A DNA stretch of 64,000 nt, taken from Caldatribacterium sp051549785. Its GTDB lineage: Bacteria > Atribacterota > Atribacteria > Atribacterales > Caldatribacteriaceae. The notes beneath the pieces were generated by a model. It was not told where the DNA came from. It saw nothing but the letters and a program-made list of their open reading frames with translations, and did not search any database. Both the position numbers and the translations under genes were made by a program. The DNA is taken from contig NZ_CP189974.1 of NCBI RefSeq assembly GCF_051549785.1, positions 1,054,001-1,118,000 of the forward strand, in the 5' to 3' direction. Position 1 is the first letter of the stretch. Every line of letters begins with the position of its first letter. Of the stretch, positions 1-7,539 are shown piece after piece.

Positions 1-1089
1 GCCATTGGCCGGGTTCTTCTTGCGCACCCCCTTATCCAGGGTGTCGTGGTGACGGTCCGAGATGTGACCGAACGAAAACGGGCTGAGGAGGCGGTTCGTC
101 TCGCGAGCTTCCGGGATGTCCTTACCGGCCTCTACAACCGGGCGTACTTTGAGGAAGAGCTCGACCGTCTGAACACCGCCCGCGTCCTTCCCTTAAGCCT
201 CATCGTGGGTGACGTCAACGGTCTGAAGATTGTCAACGACGCCTTTGGGCACGCTGAGGGAGATCGCCTTTTGCGGATGGTGGCCGAGGCTTTCCGCGCA
301 AGTTGCCGGAAGGAGGACGTTGTGGCTCGCTGGGGCGGAGACGAATTTGCGGTGATTCTGCCAAAGGCAGATGCTCCGGTGGCCTCGGAGATATGTGCGA
401 GGATTCAGGAAAGGCTCAAAGGGGAAACCTCGGTTCTCCCTGTAGACGTTGCCCTGGGATGGGCAATACGAGAAAGCCTTTCCCAGAGCCTTGAAGACGT
501 CGTTCGAGAAGCTGAGGAACGGATGTACCAGGTAAAGCTTGCCGGGAGGGAACGCTTCTACGAAGGAGTGCTGCAGTCCTTTGGGGCGTTCCTTGAGGAA
601 CTTTTGGGGAAGCGTTATCTTGAGGAAATGGAGAAGCTTGTACTTCGCTTTGCCAGAAGACTCCGGCTTTCCGAATCCCAGAGGGAGCAGCTCGTCCTTC
701 TTGCCCGCTTCCACGAGATCGGCGTGATTCCCCTTGCCCGCCGGGGAGAATGGCCGGGACTTGACCAAGAGGCCTTTCTTCGCCGTCATACGGAGTCCGG
801 GTACTTCATCGCAAGCAACATCCCTCGTCTTGCCCCTCTTTCTGAGGCTATTCTCGCACACCACGAGTGGTGGAACGGGGAGGGTGTTCCCCGGGGACTC
901 CAGGGAGAGGAAATCCCCCTGCTCTCAAGGATTGTTGCCCTTTGCACGGCCTTCCTGGAGCAACCTTTTGCTCAGGCTGTAGCACACATTCAGAGGGAGA
1001 GTGGCCGGGTGTTTGACCCCTTACTTGCCCGGGAATTCCTGACCATGGTTCGGGAACATCCTTCAGAAAACGGAGCACGGTGCATCTAA
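1..1089 (+). CDS. GGDEF diguanylate cyclase with degenerate HD-GYP-like C-terminus (5' partial)
   Basis: The frame is open to the first base, and the residues just before the first internal GTG (46) look like the end of a PAS domain (DVTERKRAEEA), so the true start lies outside the window. A GGDEF domain follows, with intact GGDEF at residues 112-116 of the visible part. An RKED motif five residues before it fits the RxxD inhibitory I-site, so c-di-GMP synthesis with product inhibition is likely. The C-terminal third resembles an HD-GYP phosphodiesterase but reads HEIG (about residue 238) for HDIG and HHEWWNGEGVP for HHExxDGxGYP, so hydrolytic activity is doubtful. No N-terminal sensor can be seen here. 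Confidence 0.85.
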   Translation, partial: AIGRVLLAHPLIQGVVVTVRDVTERKRAEEAVRLASFRDVLTGLYNRAYFEEELDRLNTARVLPLSLIVGDVNGLKIVNDAFGHAEGDRLLRMVAEAFRASCRKEDVVARWGGDEFAVILPKADAPVASEICARIQERLKGETSVLPVDVALGWAIRESLSQSLEDVVREAEERMYQVKLAGRERFYEGVLQSFGAFLEELLGKRYLEEMEKLVLRFARRLRLSESQREQLVLLARFHEIGVIPLARRGEWPGLDQEAFLRRHTESGYFIASNIPRLAPLSEAILAHHEWWNGEGVPRGLQGEEIPLLSRIVALCTAFLEQPFAQAVAHIQRESGRVFDPLLAREFLTMVREHPSENGARCI

Positions 1090-1104
1090 GCCCAGTTTTT
1101 GCGG

Positions 1105-1110
1105 TATAAT
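1105..1110 (+). promoter_or_regulatory. possible -10 element before the class II aldolase gene
   Basis: A consensus TATAAT lies 27 bases before the ATG at 1138, in the short gap after the GGDEF gene. No convincing -35 hexamer is found at the right spacing, so this is only a candidate promoter that would let the aldolase be transcribed separately. Confidence 0.3.
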
Positions 1111-1137
1111 AAAAGGACTCAGAAAGAAGGGAAGGCT

Positions 1138-1791
1138 ATGGACGAAAAGAGACTCCGGGGAGAACTTGCAAACTTTGGTCGACGAATCCTTGAAAGCGGC
1201 CTGGCTGTGGGCCCGGGTGGGAACATCAGCGCTCGCTGTGCGGAGAAAATGCTCATTTCCCCAAGCGGTCTTTCTTTTGAAGAGGTGTCACCCGAAGACT
1301 ATGTGGCTGTGGACCTTAGAAGTGGAGCGGTTCTGGGTGAGGGTCGACCATCATCTGAAGTAGCCATGCACCGGGCGGTTTACCTTGCCCGGGAGGACGT
1401 GAATGCGGTGGTCCACGTGCACCCGCCTTTCGTCATCGGGGTGACAAGCGGTGGGGGAAGCATTGAGCCGATGTTCCCGGATTTTGTCGCGCTCATTAAG
1501 CGGGTAGCTGTTCTCCCGTACATCCTCCCCTGTACGGAACGGCTTGCCCAGGCAGTGAAAGAGGCAGTACAGCACGCCGAAGCCGTGGTTTTAGTGAACC
1601 ACGGAGCCATTACGGTGGGTGCGACCTTGAAAGAAGCCTTTTACCGGGCACAGATCCTTGAAGAAGCGGCAAAAATTACAGCCATTGCGCAACTTTTCGG
1701 GAGCCCTCGGGTTCTGAGTCAGGAAGAACAGGAAGAACTCCTTGGGCTTGAGGCTGAGAGGTATCGTCAGAGCGTGCTCAAGAGGGCGTGA
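1138..1791 (+). CDS. class II aldolase/adducin family protein (L-fuculose-phosphate aldolase-like)
   Basis: A 217-residue single-domain class II aldolase. The family cleaves or forms phosphorylated keto sugars such as L-fuculose 1-phosphate using a zinc ion. Visible signatures are GPGGNISAR near the N-terminus (phosphate binding), the zinc ligands HVH at residues 93-95 and a third histidine in NHGAI at about 155. ATG 1138 is chosen because AGAAGGGAAGG precedes it; an in-frame start at 1099 has no ribosome site. The true substrate (fuculose-P, ribulose-P, methylthioribulose-P) cannot be decided. The gene ends one base before the stop of the convergent small Cys-pair gene. Confidence 0.85.
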   Translation: MDEKRLRGELANFGRRILESGLAVGPGGNISARCAEKMLISPSGLSFEEVSPEDYVAVDLRSGAVLGEGRPSSEVAMHRAVYLAREDVNAVVHVHPPFVIGVTSGGGSIEPMFPDFVALIKRVAVLPYILPCTERLAQAVKEAVQHAEAVVLVNHGAITVGATLKEAFYRAQILEEAAKITAIAQLFGSPRVLSQEEQEELLGLEAERYRQSVLKRA

Positions 1792-1792
1792 A

Positions 1793-2005
1793 CTACACGC
1801 GCTGGTACTGGGCGAGGGACTGGATGTGCTCTTCGATGGCCCTCATGCAGAGGTAACAGAGGTTGAACTCGTGGTCAAGACCAAGGGAAATGTGCCAGTC
1901 GGCATCTCTGCCGCAGAGATCGCAGGTGACGAAGAAGGTCATAATGGGTTCCTTGAGGTATGAGAAATTCTGTAACGCCCGAGCGATTTCCTCTTTGGTG
2001 CGCAT
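1793..2005 (-). CDS. small CxxC-pair (zinc-ribbon-like) protein, 70 aa
   Basis: A 70-residue protein with two CxxC pairs, CDLCG and CYLC, about 20 residues apart, which suggests one bound zinc. Histidines HIS and DHE lie between them. A near-perfect AAGGAGGGAG Shine-Dalgarno sits just before the ATG (2005), which is the main reason to call it real. It is divergent from lipB and convergent with the aldolase gene. I do not recognise the family; a metal-binding or protein-interaction role is inference. Confidence 0.6.
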   Translation of the reverse strand: MRTKEEIARALQNFSYLKEPIMTFFVTCDLCGRDADWHISLGLDHEFNLCYLCMRAIEEHIQSLAQYQRV

Positions 2006-2057
2006 GCCTCTCCCTCCTTTCTACTTGTGAAAACCAGAACGCATAAGGAATATTCCC

Positions 2058-2738
2058 GTGAGAAACGTTCGTTTTCCTTATCAGGTGTTTGCTGAGGTGC
2101 CCTACGGGGAGGCCCTTCTTCTCCAGAGGGCCCTGGTGGAGAGGATTGCCGAGGAAAACCGTCCCGGGGTTTTTCTTCTCCTCGAACACCCCCCGGTGGT
2201 GACCCTGGGTCGGGGTGCGAAAAAGGAACACCTTCTCCTTTCGGAGGAGGCCCTCAAAAGACAGGGTATTGAGGTGTATGAGGTTGAACGGGGGGGTGAT
2301 GTGACCTACCACGGTCCGGGGCAGATTGTGGGGTACCCTCTGGTGAACCTCCGGTTTTGGAAGAAGGACGTTCACGCCTTTTTGCGGTCCCTGGAGGAAG
2401 TGCTCATCCGGTTTCTTGCCCATTTTGGGGTTTCGGCCTTTCGTTTCCCTCCGTACACGGGGGTGTGGGTGGAAAGGGATGGACCGAGAAAGATTGCCGC
2501 CATTGGGGTTGCCGTGCGACACTGGGTGACGTATCATGGATTTGCGCTGAACGTCGCTTTGGACCTTGCACCCTTCGGGTACATTGTTCCCTGTGGCATA
2601 CGGGGTTTCGGAGTGACAGCCCTTCAGGAAGTTCTGGGAAGGAGTTTTGGGCAGGACGATGTCCGGAAGATGAAGTACCTTCTTGCCCAGAAGTTCGGAG
2701 AAGTCTTTGGTTTTGCTATGGAGGAGAGTCGTGGGTAG
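2058..2738 (+). CDS. lipB: octanoyl-[acyl carrier protein]:protein N-octanoyltransferase LipB
   Basis: LipB moves octanoate from acyl carrier protein to the lipoyl domains of dehydrogenase complexes or GcvH. The 226-residue protein has the family hallmarks: RGGDVTYHGPGQ near residue 75, a KIAAIG segment with the catalytic lysine at 145, and the catalytic cysteine at about 179 in PCGI. The start is GTG 2058 with AAGGAAT upstream. Its last 8 bases overlap lipA, so the two are translationally coupled and complete the endogenous lipoylation route. Confidence 0.93.
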   Translation: MRNVRFPYQVFAEVPYGEALLLQRALVERIAEENRPGVFLLLEHPPVVTLGRGAKKEHLLLSEEALKRQGIEVYEVERGGDVTYHGPGQIVGYPLVNLRFWKKDVHAFLRSLEEVLIRFLAHFGVSAFRFPPYTGVWVERDGPRKIAAIGVAVRHWVTYHGFALNVALDLAPFGYIVPCGIRGFGVTALQEVLGRSFGQDDVRKMKYLLAQKFGEVFGFAMEESRG

Positions 2739-3579
2739 TCTTCCTCCCTGGATTCGACGGCGGTTTCCGCCGCAGGAAGAATGGGAAAAAGTTGAGAAGC
2801 TCCTTCGCAGCCTTTCCCTCCACACGGTCTGCGAGAGTGCCCGCTGCCCAAACCTCGGGGAGTGTTTCCGCCGGGGGACGGCAACCTTTCTCATTCTTGG
2901 GGATACCTGTACGAGGAGTTGCCGCTTCTGTGCGGTGAAGAAGGGAATACCCCTTCCTCCTGATCCCGAGGAGCCCCAGAGGGTGGCCGAAGCAGCTGGA
3001 ACTTTGAACCTGCACCACGTGGTGGTCACTTCCGTGACCAGAGACGACCTTCCCGATGGGGGAGCGGAACACTTTGCGAAAACCATTCAGGCGATACGGG
3101 AACGCCTGCCGCAGGCCACGGTTGAAGTTCTCGTCCCCGATTTCCGGGGGAGTGCAGAAGCCTTGGAGATTGTCCTTGCCGCCCGCCCTGATGTGCTCAA
3201 CCACAACGTGGAGACGGTGCCCCGGCTCTATCCCCTGGTGCGTCCTCAGGCGGACTATGCCAGATCCCTTGAACTTCTGCGAAGGACCAAGGTGCGCTAC
3301 CCCGGGATTCTCGTGAAATCAGGACTTATGGTTGGTCTTGGGGAAGCCCGAGAGGAAGTTGAAGCCGTCCTTTTGGACCTTCAAGAGGCAGGGTGTGATG
3401 TCGTCACCATTGGCCAGTATCTCCGACCAACTGCTTGGCATCTTCCTGTAGCTGCGTATGTTCCTCCCGAGGTTTTCGCTTACTACAGGGAATACGCGCT
3501 TCGTCTTGGGTTTCGGGGTGTGGCCAGTGGTCCCTTTGTGCGGAGTTCGTACCGGGCCGAGGAGTTCGTAAGCGGATGA
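2731..3579 (+). CDS. lipA: lipoyl synthase LipA (radical SAM)
   Basis: LipA inserts two sulfurs into protein-bound octanoyl groups. The 282-residue protein shows the auxiliary cluster motif CX4CX5C (Cys 34, 39, 45), the radical SAM motif CX3CX2C (Cys 60, 64, 67) and the C-terminal RSSY motif that ligates the auxiliary cluster. GTG 2731 is chosen because GGAGGAG lies 4-5 bases before it and the protein then starts just ahead of the conserved region. It overlaps lipB by 8 bases and the methyltransferase gene by 4. Confidence 0.95.
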   Translation: MGSLPPWIRRRFPPQEEWEKVEKLLRSLSLHTVCESARCPNLGECFRRGTATFLILGDTCTRSCRFCAVKKGIPLPPDPEEPQRVAEAAGTLNLHHVVVTSVTRDDLPDGGAEHFAKTIQAIRERLPQATVEVLVPDFRGSAEALEIVLAARPDVLNHNVETVPRLYPLVRPQADYARSLELLRRTKVRYPGILVKSGLMVGLGEAREEVEAVLLDLQEAGCDVVTIGQYLRPTAWHLPVAAYVPPEVFAYYREYALRLGFRGVASGPFVRSSYRAEEFVSG

Positions 3580-4121
3580 GCCTGGCTTTTGTCTTGCTTT
3601 CTGTTTTTCTCGTGCTCTTCTTTTTCTGGCTTTTTCCGCTGTTCTTCCGGGGTATCCCCTGGCAACCCACAGACATGCGGCGGGTGCGGAGGATGCTCGA
3701 GATGAGCAGAATCAGACCGGGAGAAGTCCTGTACGATCTTGGGTGTGGAGACGGGAGGATTCTCCTCTGTGCTGCCCGGGAGTACGGCGCCTGTGCCGTA
3801 GGAGTGGAGCTCAATCCCTGGCTTTTTCTCCTTGCCTGGTTCCGGGTGCTCCTTTCGGGGCTCCGGTCAAAGGTTCGGGTGGTTTTTGGGAATATTTTTT
3901 CCGTTGATCTTTCCCGGGCGGATGTCATCACGCTGTTTCTTTTTGAGCACGTGAACGAAGCCTTGAAGGAGAAACTCCTCCGGGAACTCAGAGATGGAAC
4001 CCGTATCGTGTCGTACGTCTGGACCTTTCGGGGATGGACTCCGAAAGAGGTTGACCGGGATCTGCGTCTTTTCCTCTATGTGAAAGGCGAGTCAGAGCCT
4101 AAAGGTTCCGGTACTGTGTGA
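3576..4121 (+). CDS. membrane-anchored SAM-dependent methyltransferase-like protein
   Basis: A protein of about 181 residues. It begins with a strongly hydrophobic segment (residues 2-25) that should be one membrane helix, followed by a short class I methyltransferase fold with DLGCGDGRIL (from residue 54) as the SAM-binding glycine loop and an acidic residue ending strand 2 (GVELNPW). ATG 3576 overlaps the lipA stop as ATGA. The domain is small and no substrate motif is evident. Placement after lipBA suggests co-transcription, not necessarily shared function. The last 23 bases overlap the convergent dynamin gene. Confidence 0.75.
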   Translation: MSLAFVLLSVFLVLFFFWLFPLFFRGIPWQPTDMRRVRRMLEMSRIRPGEVLYDLGCGDGRILLCAAREYGACAVGVELNPWLFLLAWFRVLLSGLRSKVRVVFGNIFSVDLSRADVITLFLFEHVNEALKEKLLRELRDGTRIVSYVWTFRGWTPKEVDRDLRLFLYVKGESEPKGSGTV

Positions 4122-5895
4122 AGGAAGCGAATTCGGCCTGGAGCTCCGTGAATACCCGAGAGGCTGCGCTGAGACTGGCAATCTCTGCCTGGAGGTCCTG
4201 ACTTTTTGCCACTCTCCTGAGGTGGGCTTTTTCGATGGCGCCGTAGGTTGCGGCGATGGTCTTTTCGAGCTGCTCCTCCAGGGCTTCAGAGAACTGGTGG
4301 AAAGTGTGATTGAGGTTCTGCAGCGTTGCCCAGCGCAGATTTTCCACGTTACTGGTCACCAGTTCCTCGATTTCCTGCTGAATCCGGCGAACGATTTTCG
4401 CCTGACGGACCTTTGCCGGAAGCAGTGCCGAGAGCACTCCTTCAGGGAGGAAGCTCAAGTGAGTATACCATTTGTGGGTCACCCAGTAGGGCCGTCGATA
4501 CATGGCAAAGGTCTCCGAGCTTTTCGGTGAAGTGTAGGGAATGTCGAAGAGCTCACTCGCCGTTCGTCGAACGGTTTCAACGAGTTCCTGGACTTTTCCT
4601 TCGTAAGGCTCGAGAACTTCAGCGACCCTCTTCGCAAACGCGCTGGCGATTTCGCTCAGCTCGCGCTCGAAGAAGGCAGGGATGGCTTCGGCGAGGGTGG
4701 CCCGAATTGCCTCTTCGGGGTGAGTGTGCTGCGTGACCAGACACTGTTCGACAACTGTGAGGAGGTGGGTTCTGGCTTTTTGTCGAAGGTGTTCTGCCTG
4801 TTCTTCAAGCAGTGCCACCATTCGTTTTCTCTCGCCGGAGAGAAGGTCTCCGAGCTGAACGCGTTGACGTTCTGCCTCCCGAATTTTCTCGGTGAAAATT
4901 CGCAAGCGCTCGTCGAGGTCGCAGAGTGGCATCTCTAAAGAACGGAGCACAAGGCGCAGGTGCATGACAAGATTGTCCAGGACATTGACGGCCTTTTTTG
5001 CCAGGGCAACCTGAAGGGTATCGCGTTTCTCTTGAGCAAGAAAAGTCAGGAGGTACTGTGCGACCCTGGGGATACCGCTTCGGTAGAGGAGGTCCGGGTC
5101 GTTCTTTTTCTTTCCCTCGAGGGCCAGACGAGCCGAAACAGGGAAGATGGGGAGTTCGCCCTCTATTCCTGCTTCCTTTCGCAGCACGTCCTTAATGAAG
5201 GAGAAAAGGGAGGTCACCTCTTCCTCTTTGAGGTAATCCACTTTGTTGAGGACGAAGAAGAGATGGGCAACCTTGGAACGTACGGACTGCAGAAACTCGA
5301 CCTCCGCTTCGGTCACCGGGGGGTCGGTGGAAAGGAGAAAGACTGCTGCATCGCACTGGGGCAGGAAGTTCAGTGTGGCCTCGGTGTTGTGACGGAGAGT
5401 TGACCCAATCCCAGGGGTATCGATGAGCACCACCCCGGCCTCAAGGAGTGGAGAGGGGTACGATACCTCGACCTGGGAGACACTCCTCGTATTTTCCGGA
5501 TTTCTTGCTTCGGTGACGAACTGGGAGAGAAAATGCAGGAGTTCTTCCGGGTTTTCTCCCTCCCACGTTTCCTCCTTCCCCTCCTCAAAAAGGACTCGCA
5601 CTCGAGCCCTGAGGCCAAAGAGAACGAAGGTGGGCACAGCCGTTAGGGGAAGCACTGCCGTGGGGAGTATTTCTTCTCCAAGAAGAGCGTTGATGAACGT
5701 GCTCTTTCCCCGCTTGAACTGCCCAAGAACCGCCAGGTGAAAGCGTTCTTGAAGCAGCCTTTCTTTCAGATTGTTCAGGGCTTTTCGCTCGTTCTCAAAC
5801 TCGGATCCCAGGGCTTCGAGTTCCTTGATGGCTTCTTCAAAGAGAACGGAAAGGTCCTTTGCCCTTTTAGGTACTCGTTCTTCCTGCTGACGCAT
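4099..5895 (-). CDS. bacterial dynamin-like GTPase
   Basis: A 598-residue dynamin-superfamily GTPase, a family that remodels membranes. G1 is GQFKRGKST (residues 58-66), the G2 threonine lies in the segment LPTAVLPLTAVPT, G3 is DTPG (about 160) and G4 is NKVD (about 218). The remainder is long and helical with heptad-like Glu/Gln/Leu stretches. A hydrophobic patch near residues 470-500 (WYTHLSFLPEGVLSALL) could be a membrane paddle. The ATG at 5895 has GGAGGGA upstream. It is the last gene of the minus-strand operon carrying two MutS-like ATPases, an unusual partnership. Its cellular role is unknown. Confidence 0.85.
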   Translation of the reverse strand: MRQQEERVPKRAKDLSVLFEEAIKELEALGSEFENERKALNNLKERLLQERFHLAVLGQFKRGKSTFINALLGEEILPTAVLPLTAVPTFVLFGLRARVRVLFEEGKEETWEGENPEELLHFLSQFVTEARNPENTRSVSQVEVSYPSPLLEAGVVLIDTPGIGSTLRHNTEATLNFLPQCDAAVFLLSTDPPVTEAEVEFLQSVRSKVAHLFFVLNKVDYLKEEEVTSLFSFIKDVLRKEAGIEGELPIFPVSARLALEGKKKNDPDLLYRSGIPRVAQYLLTFLAQEKRDTLQVALAKKAVNVLDNLVMHLRLVLRSLEMPLCDLDERLRIFTEKIREAERQRVQLGDLLSGERKRMVALLEEQAEHLRQKARTHLLTVVEQCLVTQHTHPEEAIRATLAEAIPAFFERELSEIASAFAKRVAEVLEPYEGKVQELVETVRRTASELFDIPYTSPKSSETFAMYRRPYWVTHKWYTHLSFLPEGVLSALLPAKVRQAKIVRRIQQEIEELVTSNVENLRWATLQNLNHTFHQFSEALEEQLEKTIAATYGAIEKAHLRRVAKSQDLQAEIASLSAASRVFTELQAEFASFTQYRNL

Positions 5896-5918
5896 GGGAA
5901 TCCCTCCGTTTCACGTAC

Positions 5919-5996
5919 TCAAAGGCTCCAATCCCCGCTCCAGGACCTGCAGAGGCTGACTGCCGTACCCTCTTTAAAAGAGCGCAGATGCTTCAT
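5919..5996 (-). CDS. possible 25-aa small ORF between MutS-like and dynamin genes
   Basis: An ATG at 5996 lies just after the MutS-like stop (6001), preceded by GGAGGTGA at near-ideal spacing. The frame gives 25 residues starting MKHLRSFKEGTAV and ends 23 bases before the dynamin start. No similarity is recognisable. It may encode a peptide or simply carry ribosomes across the intercistronic gap to the GTPase gene. Confidence 0.35.
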   Translation of the reverse strand: MKHLRSFKEGTAVSLCRSWSGDWSL

Positions 5997-6000
5997 CACT

Positions 6001-7539
6001 TCACCTCCAGGAAAGCTGTAGAGAGCTTTTTTCGGGAAGCTCATTTTCTGATGTTTCGAAAACTTTCCTGTACACGTCCTCTCCGTAGCTTGTTTGCAGG
6101 GGTTCACCTTCAACGATTTTGAACGTTCGTTTTCCGTTGCTTTCTCGCTCGGCACGCAGGAAGAGGACGTTGTCCATTTTCGGGACGAGGAAACTGTGGG
6201 CGAACTCGTACTGGTGTGTTACAAAGACCACCTTGATACGTCTGTCAAGAAATGCGCTGACGATTTGGCGGGCGATTTCTGAACCTTCCCGCTCGTTTGT
6301 CGAAGCAAAGGACTCGTTGCACAGCACCATGGAATTCGGGGTGAGTTCATCGACGATATCGCTCATTCTCTTGAGTTCCTCGTCGAGTTTCCCGCTTTTC
6401 AGGGTCGTGTCCTCTCTCCGTCGAAAGTGGGTGAAAAGCCTCTCACAGAGGTTGGCACCGAAGAATTCGGCGGGGACAAACATGCCGCATTGCATCATGA
6501 GTTGTGCAATGCCTATACTGCGCAAAAAGGTTGATTTCCCACCCTGGTTCGCTCCGGTGACAATGATAAGGTCTTTTCCACAGGCATCGAGGTCGTTCCC
6601 CACCACTTTCTTCTTTGTCACCAGAGCAAGACAGGGGTCGTACAATCCGGAGGCGAGGTGTTTCCTTTCTTCTTTGGGGAAAGGCACGGGGAACGTCACC
6701 GGTTCGCCAAGGGCGGTGAGCTGGTCGTAAAGGTTGAGACAGCTGACATAAAAGGCCAGTTCCAGGCGGAGAGACTCAAAGAAGTTCACCACGTGGTCTG
6801 CCGACTGGGCCAGGGCATTTGCTGCAACGTTGACTCCTCGGTCTCTCAACTCTGACAGGGCTCTTGCTCCGCTTTCGTCTCGGGGGTCGATAGAGAAGGA
6901 ATACACTGGGGATCTCCTCTGCCACGGTGCTCTCCAGCCTCTGGAGTCCTGGGGTTTCCGAAGAGTGTACTCCTCGCCCACGTTGCCCCTTCCCAGCCGG
7001 GCACTGATGAGCGCTCCCCTTTTCAACCTCAGCTCCCTCAGGTGTTCCTCGACTATCGCAAGGTAAGCGTCGTCGAGCTCTTCCTGCAACATGGCGAAAA
7101 ACCCTGTGAAACCTTCTGATGTGAATCGGTGAGCATACCGGTCAGCAAAACTTCTGAGCTCTTTGAGCATTTCGACGGAAACTTCAAGAAGCCCCACAGC
7201 GCCAGAAAGAATGGAAGACGGGTAACGGGAAAAAATACCTCCCAGGTACGCCCTTTTCCTCATCTCTATGGCCTTCACCACCAGGGTATACATATCCCTG
7301 ACGATAGAAGCGTTGCGGATACAGTCCTCAAGGACCTTCTGACGATAGAGGATGGTATCGATGTCCCTGCAGCTTGCAAGGAAGGCTTCCCGCGCAACCT
7401 CATAGAGGTAGTCGTCTCCAAGTGCCATGGCTTCCCAGAGAATGGCAAGTTCTAGGTCTTTCGCGAGCTCTTCCACAAGAGGTGAGCGTTGCTTCTTTAG
7501 GGTGGAATTGTGATCGCGGAACATAAGGAAGACCTTCAT
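6001..7539 (-). CDS. MutS-like ATPase (second of a pair), lacks mismatch-recognition domain
   Basis: A 512-residue protein whose C-terminal third is a MutS domain V ATPase: Walker A GANQGGKST, a conserved THF segment after it, Walker B SMVLCNESFASTNE and a switch THQ. The N-terminal part is helical, like MutS core/lever regions, and no FxE mismatch-reading motif is seen. In Walker B the usual DE is NE. The start ATG 7539 overlaps the upstream MutS-like gene by 4 bases, so the two subunits are probably made together and may form a heterodimer. Function in DNA transactions is inferred only from the ATPase family. Confidence 0.8.
   Translation of the reverse strand: MKVFLMFRDHNSTLKKQRSPLVEELAKDLELAILWEAMALGDDYLYEVAREAFLASCRDIDTILYRQKVLEDCIRNASIVRDMYTLVVKAIEMRKRAYLGGIFSRYPSSILSGAVGLLEVSVEMLKELRSFADRYAHRFTSEGFTGFFAMLQEELDDAYLAIVEEHLRELRLKRGALISARLGRGNVGEEYTLRKPQDSRGWRAPWQRRSPVYSFSIDPRDESGARALSELRDRGVNVAANALAQSADHVVNFFESLRLELAFYVSCLNLYDQLTALGEPVTFPVPFPKEERKHLASGLYDPCLALVTKKKVVGNDLDACGKDLIIVTGANQGGKSTFLRSIGIAQLMMQCGMFVPAEFFGANLCERLFTHFRRREDTTLKSGKLDEELKRMSDIVDELTPNSMVLCNESFASTNEREGSEIARQIVSAFLDRRIKVVFVTHQYEFAHSFLVPKMDNVLFLRAERESNGKRTFKIVEGEPLQTSYGEDVYRKVFETSENELPEKSSLQLSWR

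Noticed and set aside
1875..3086. 403-codon minus-strand frame opposite lipB/lipA
   Set aside because: It lies opposite two conserved genes, and in another frame it also covers most of the small Cys-pair gene, which has the better ribosome site.
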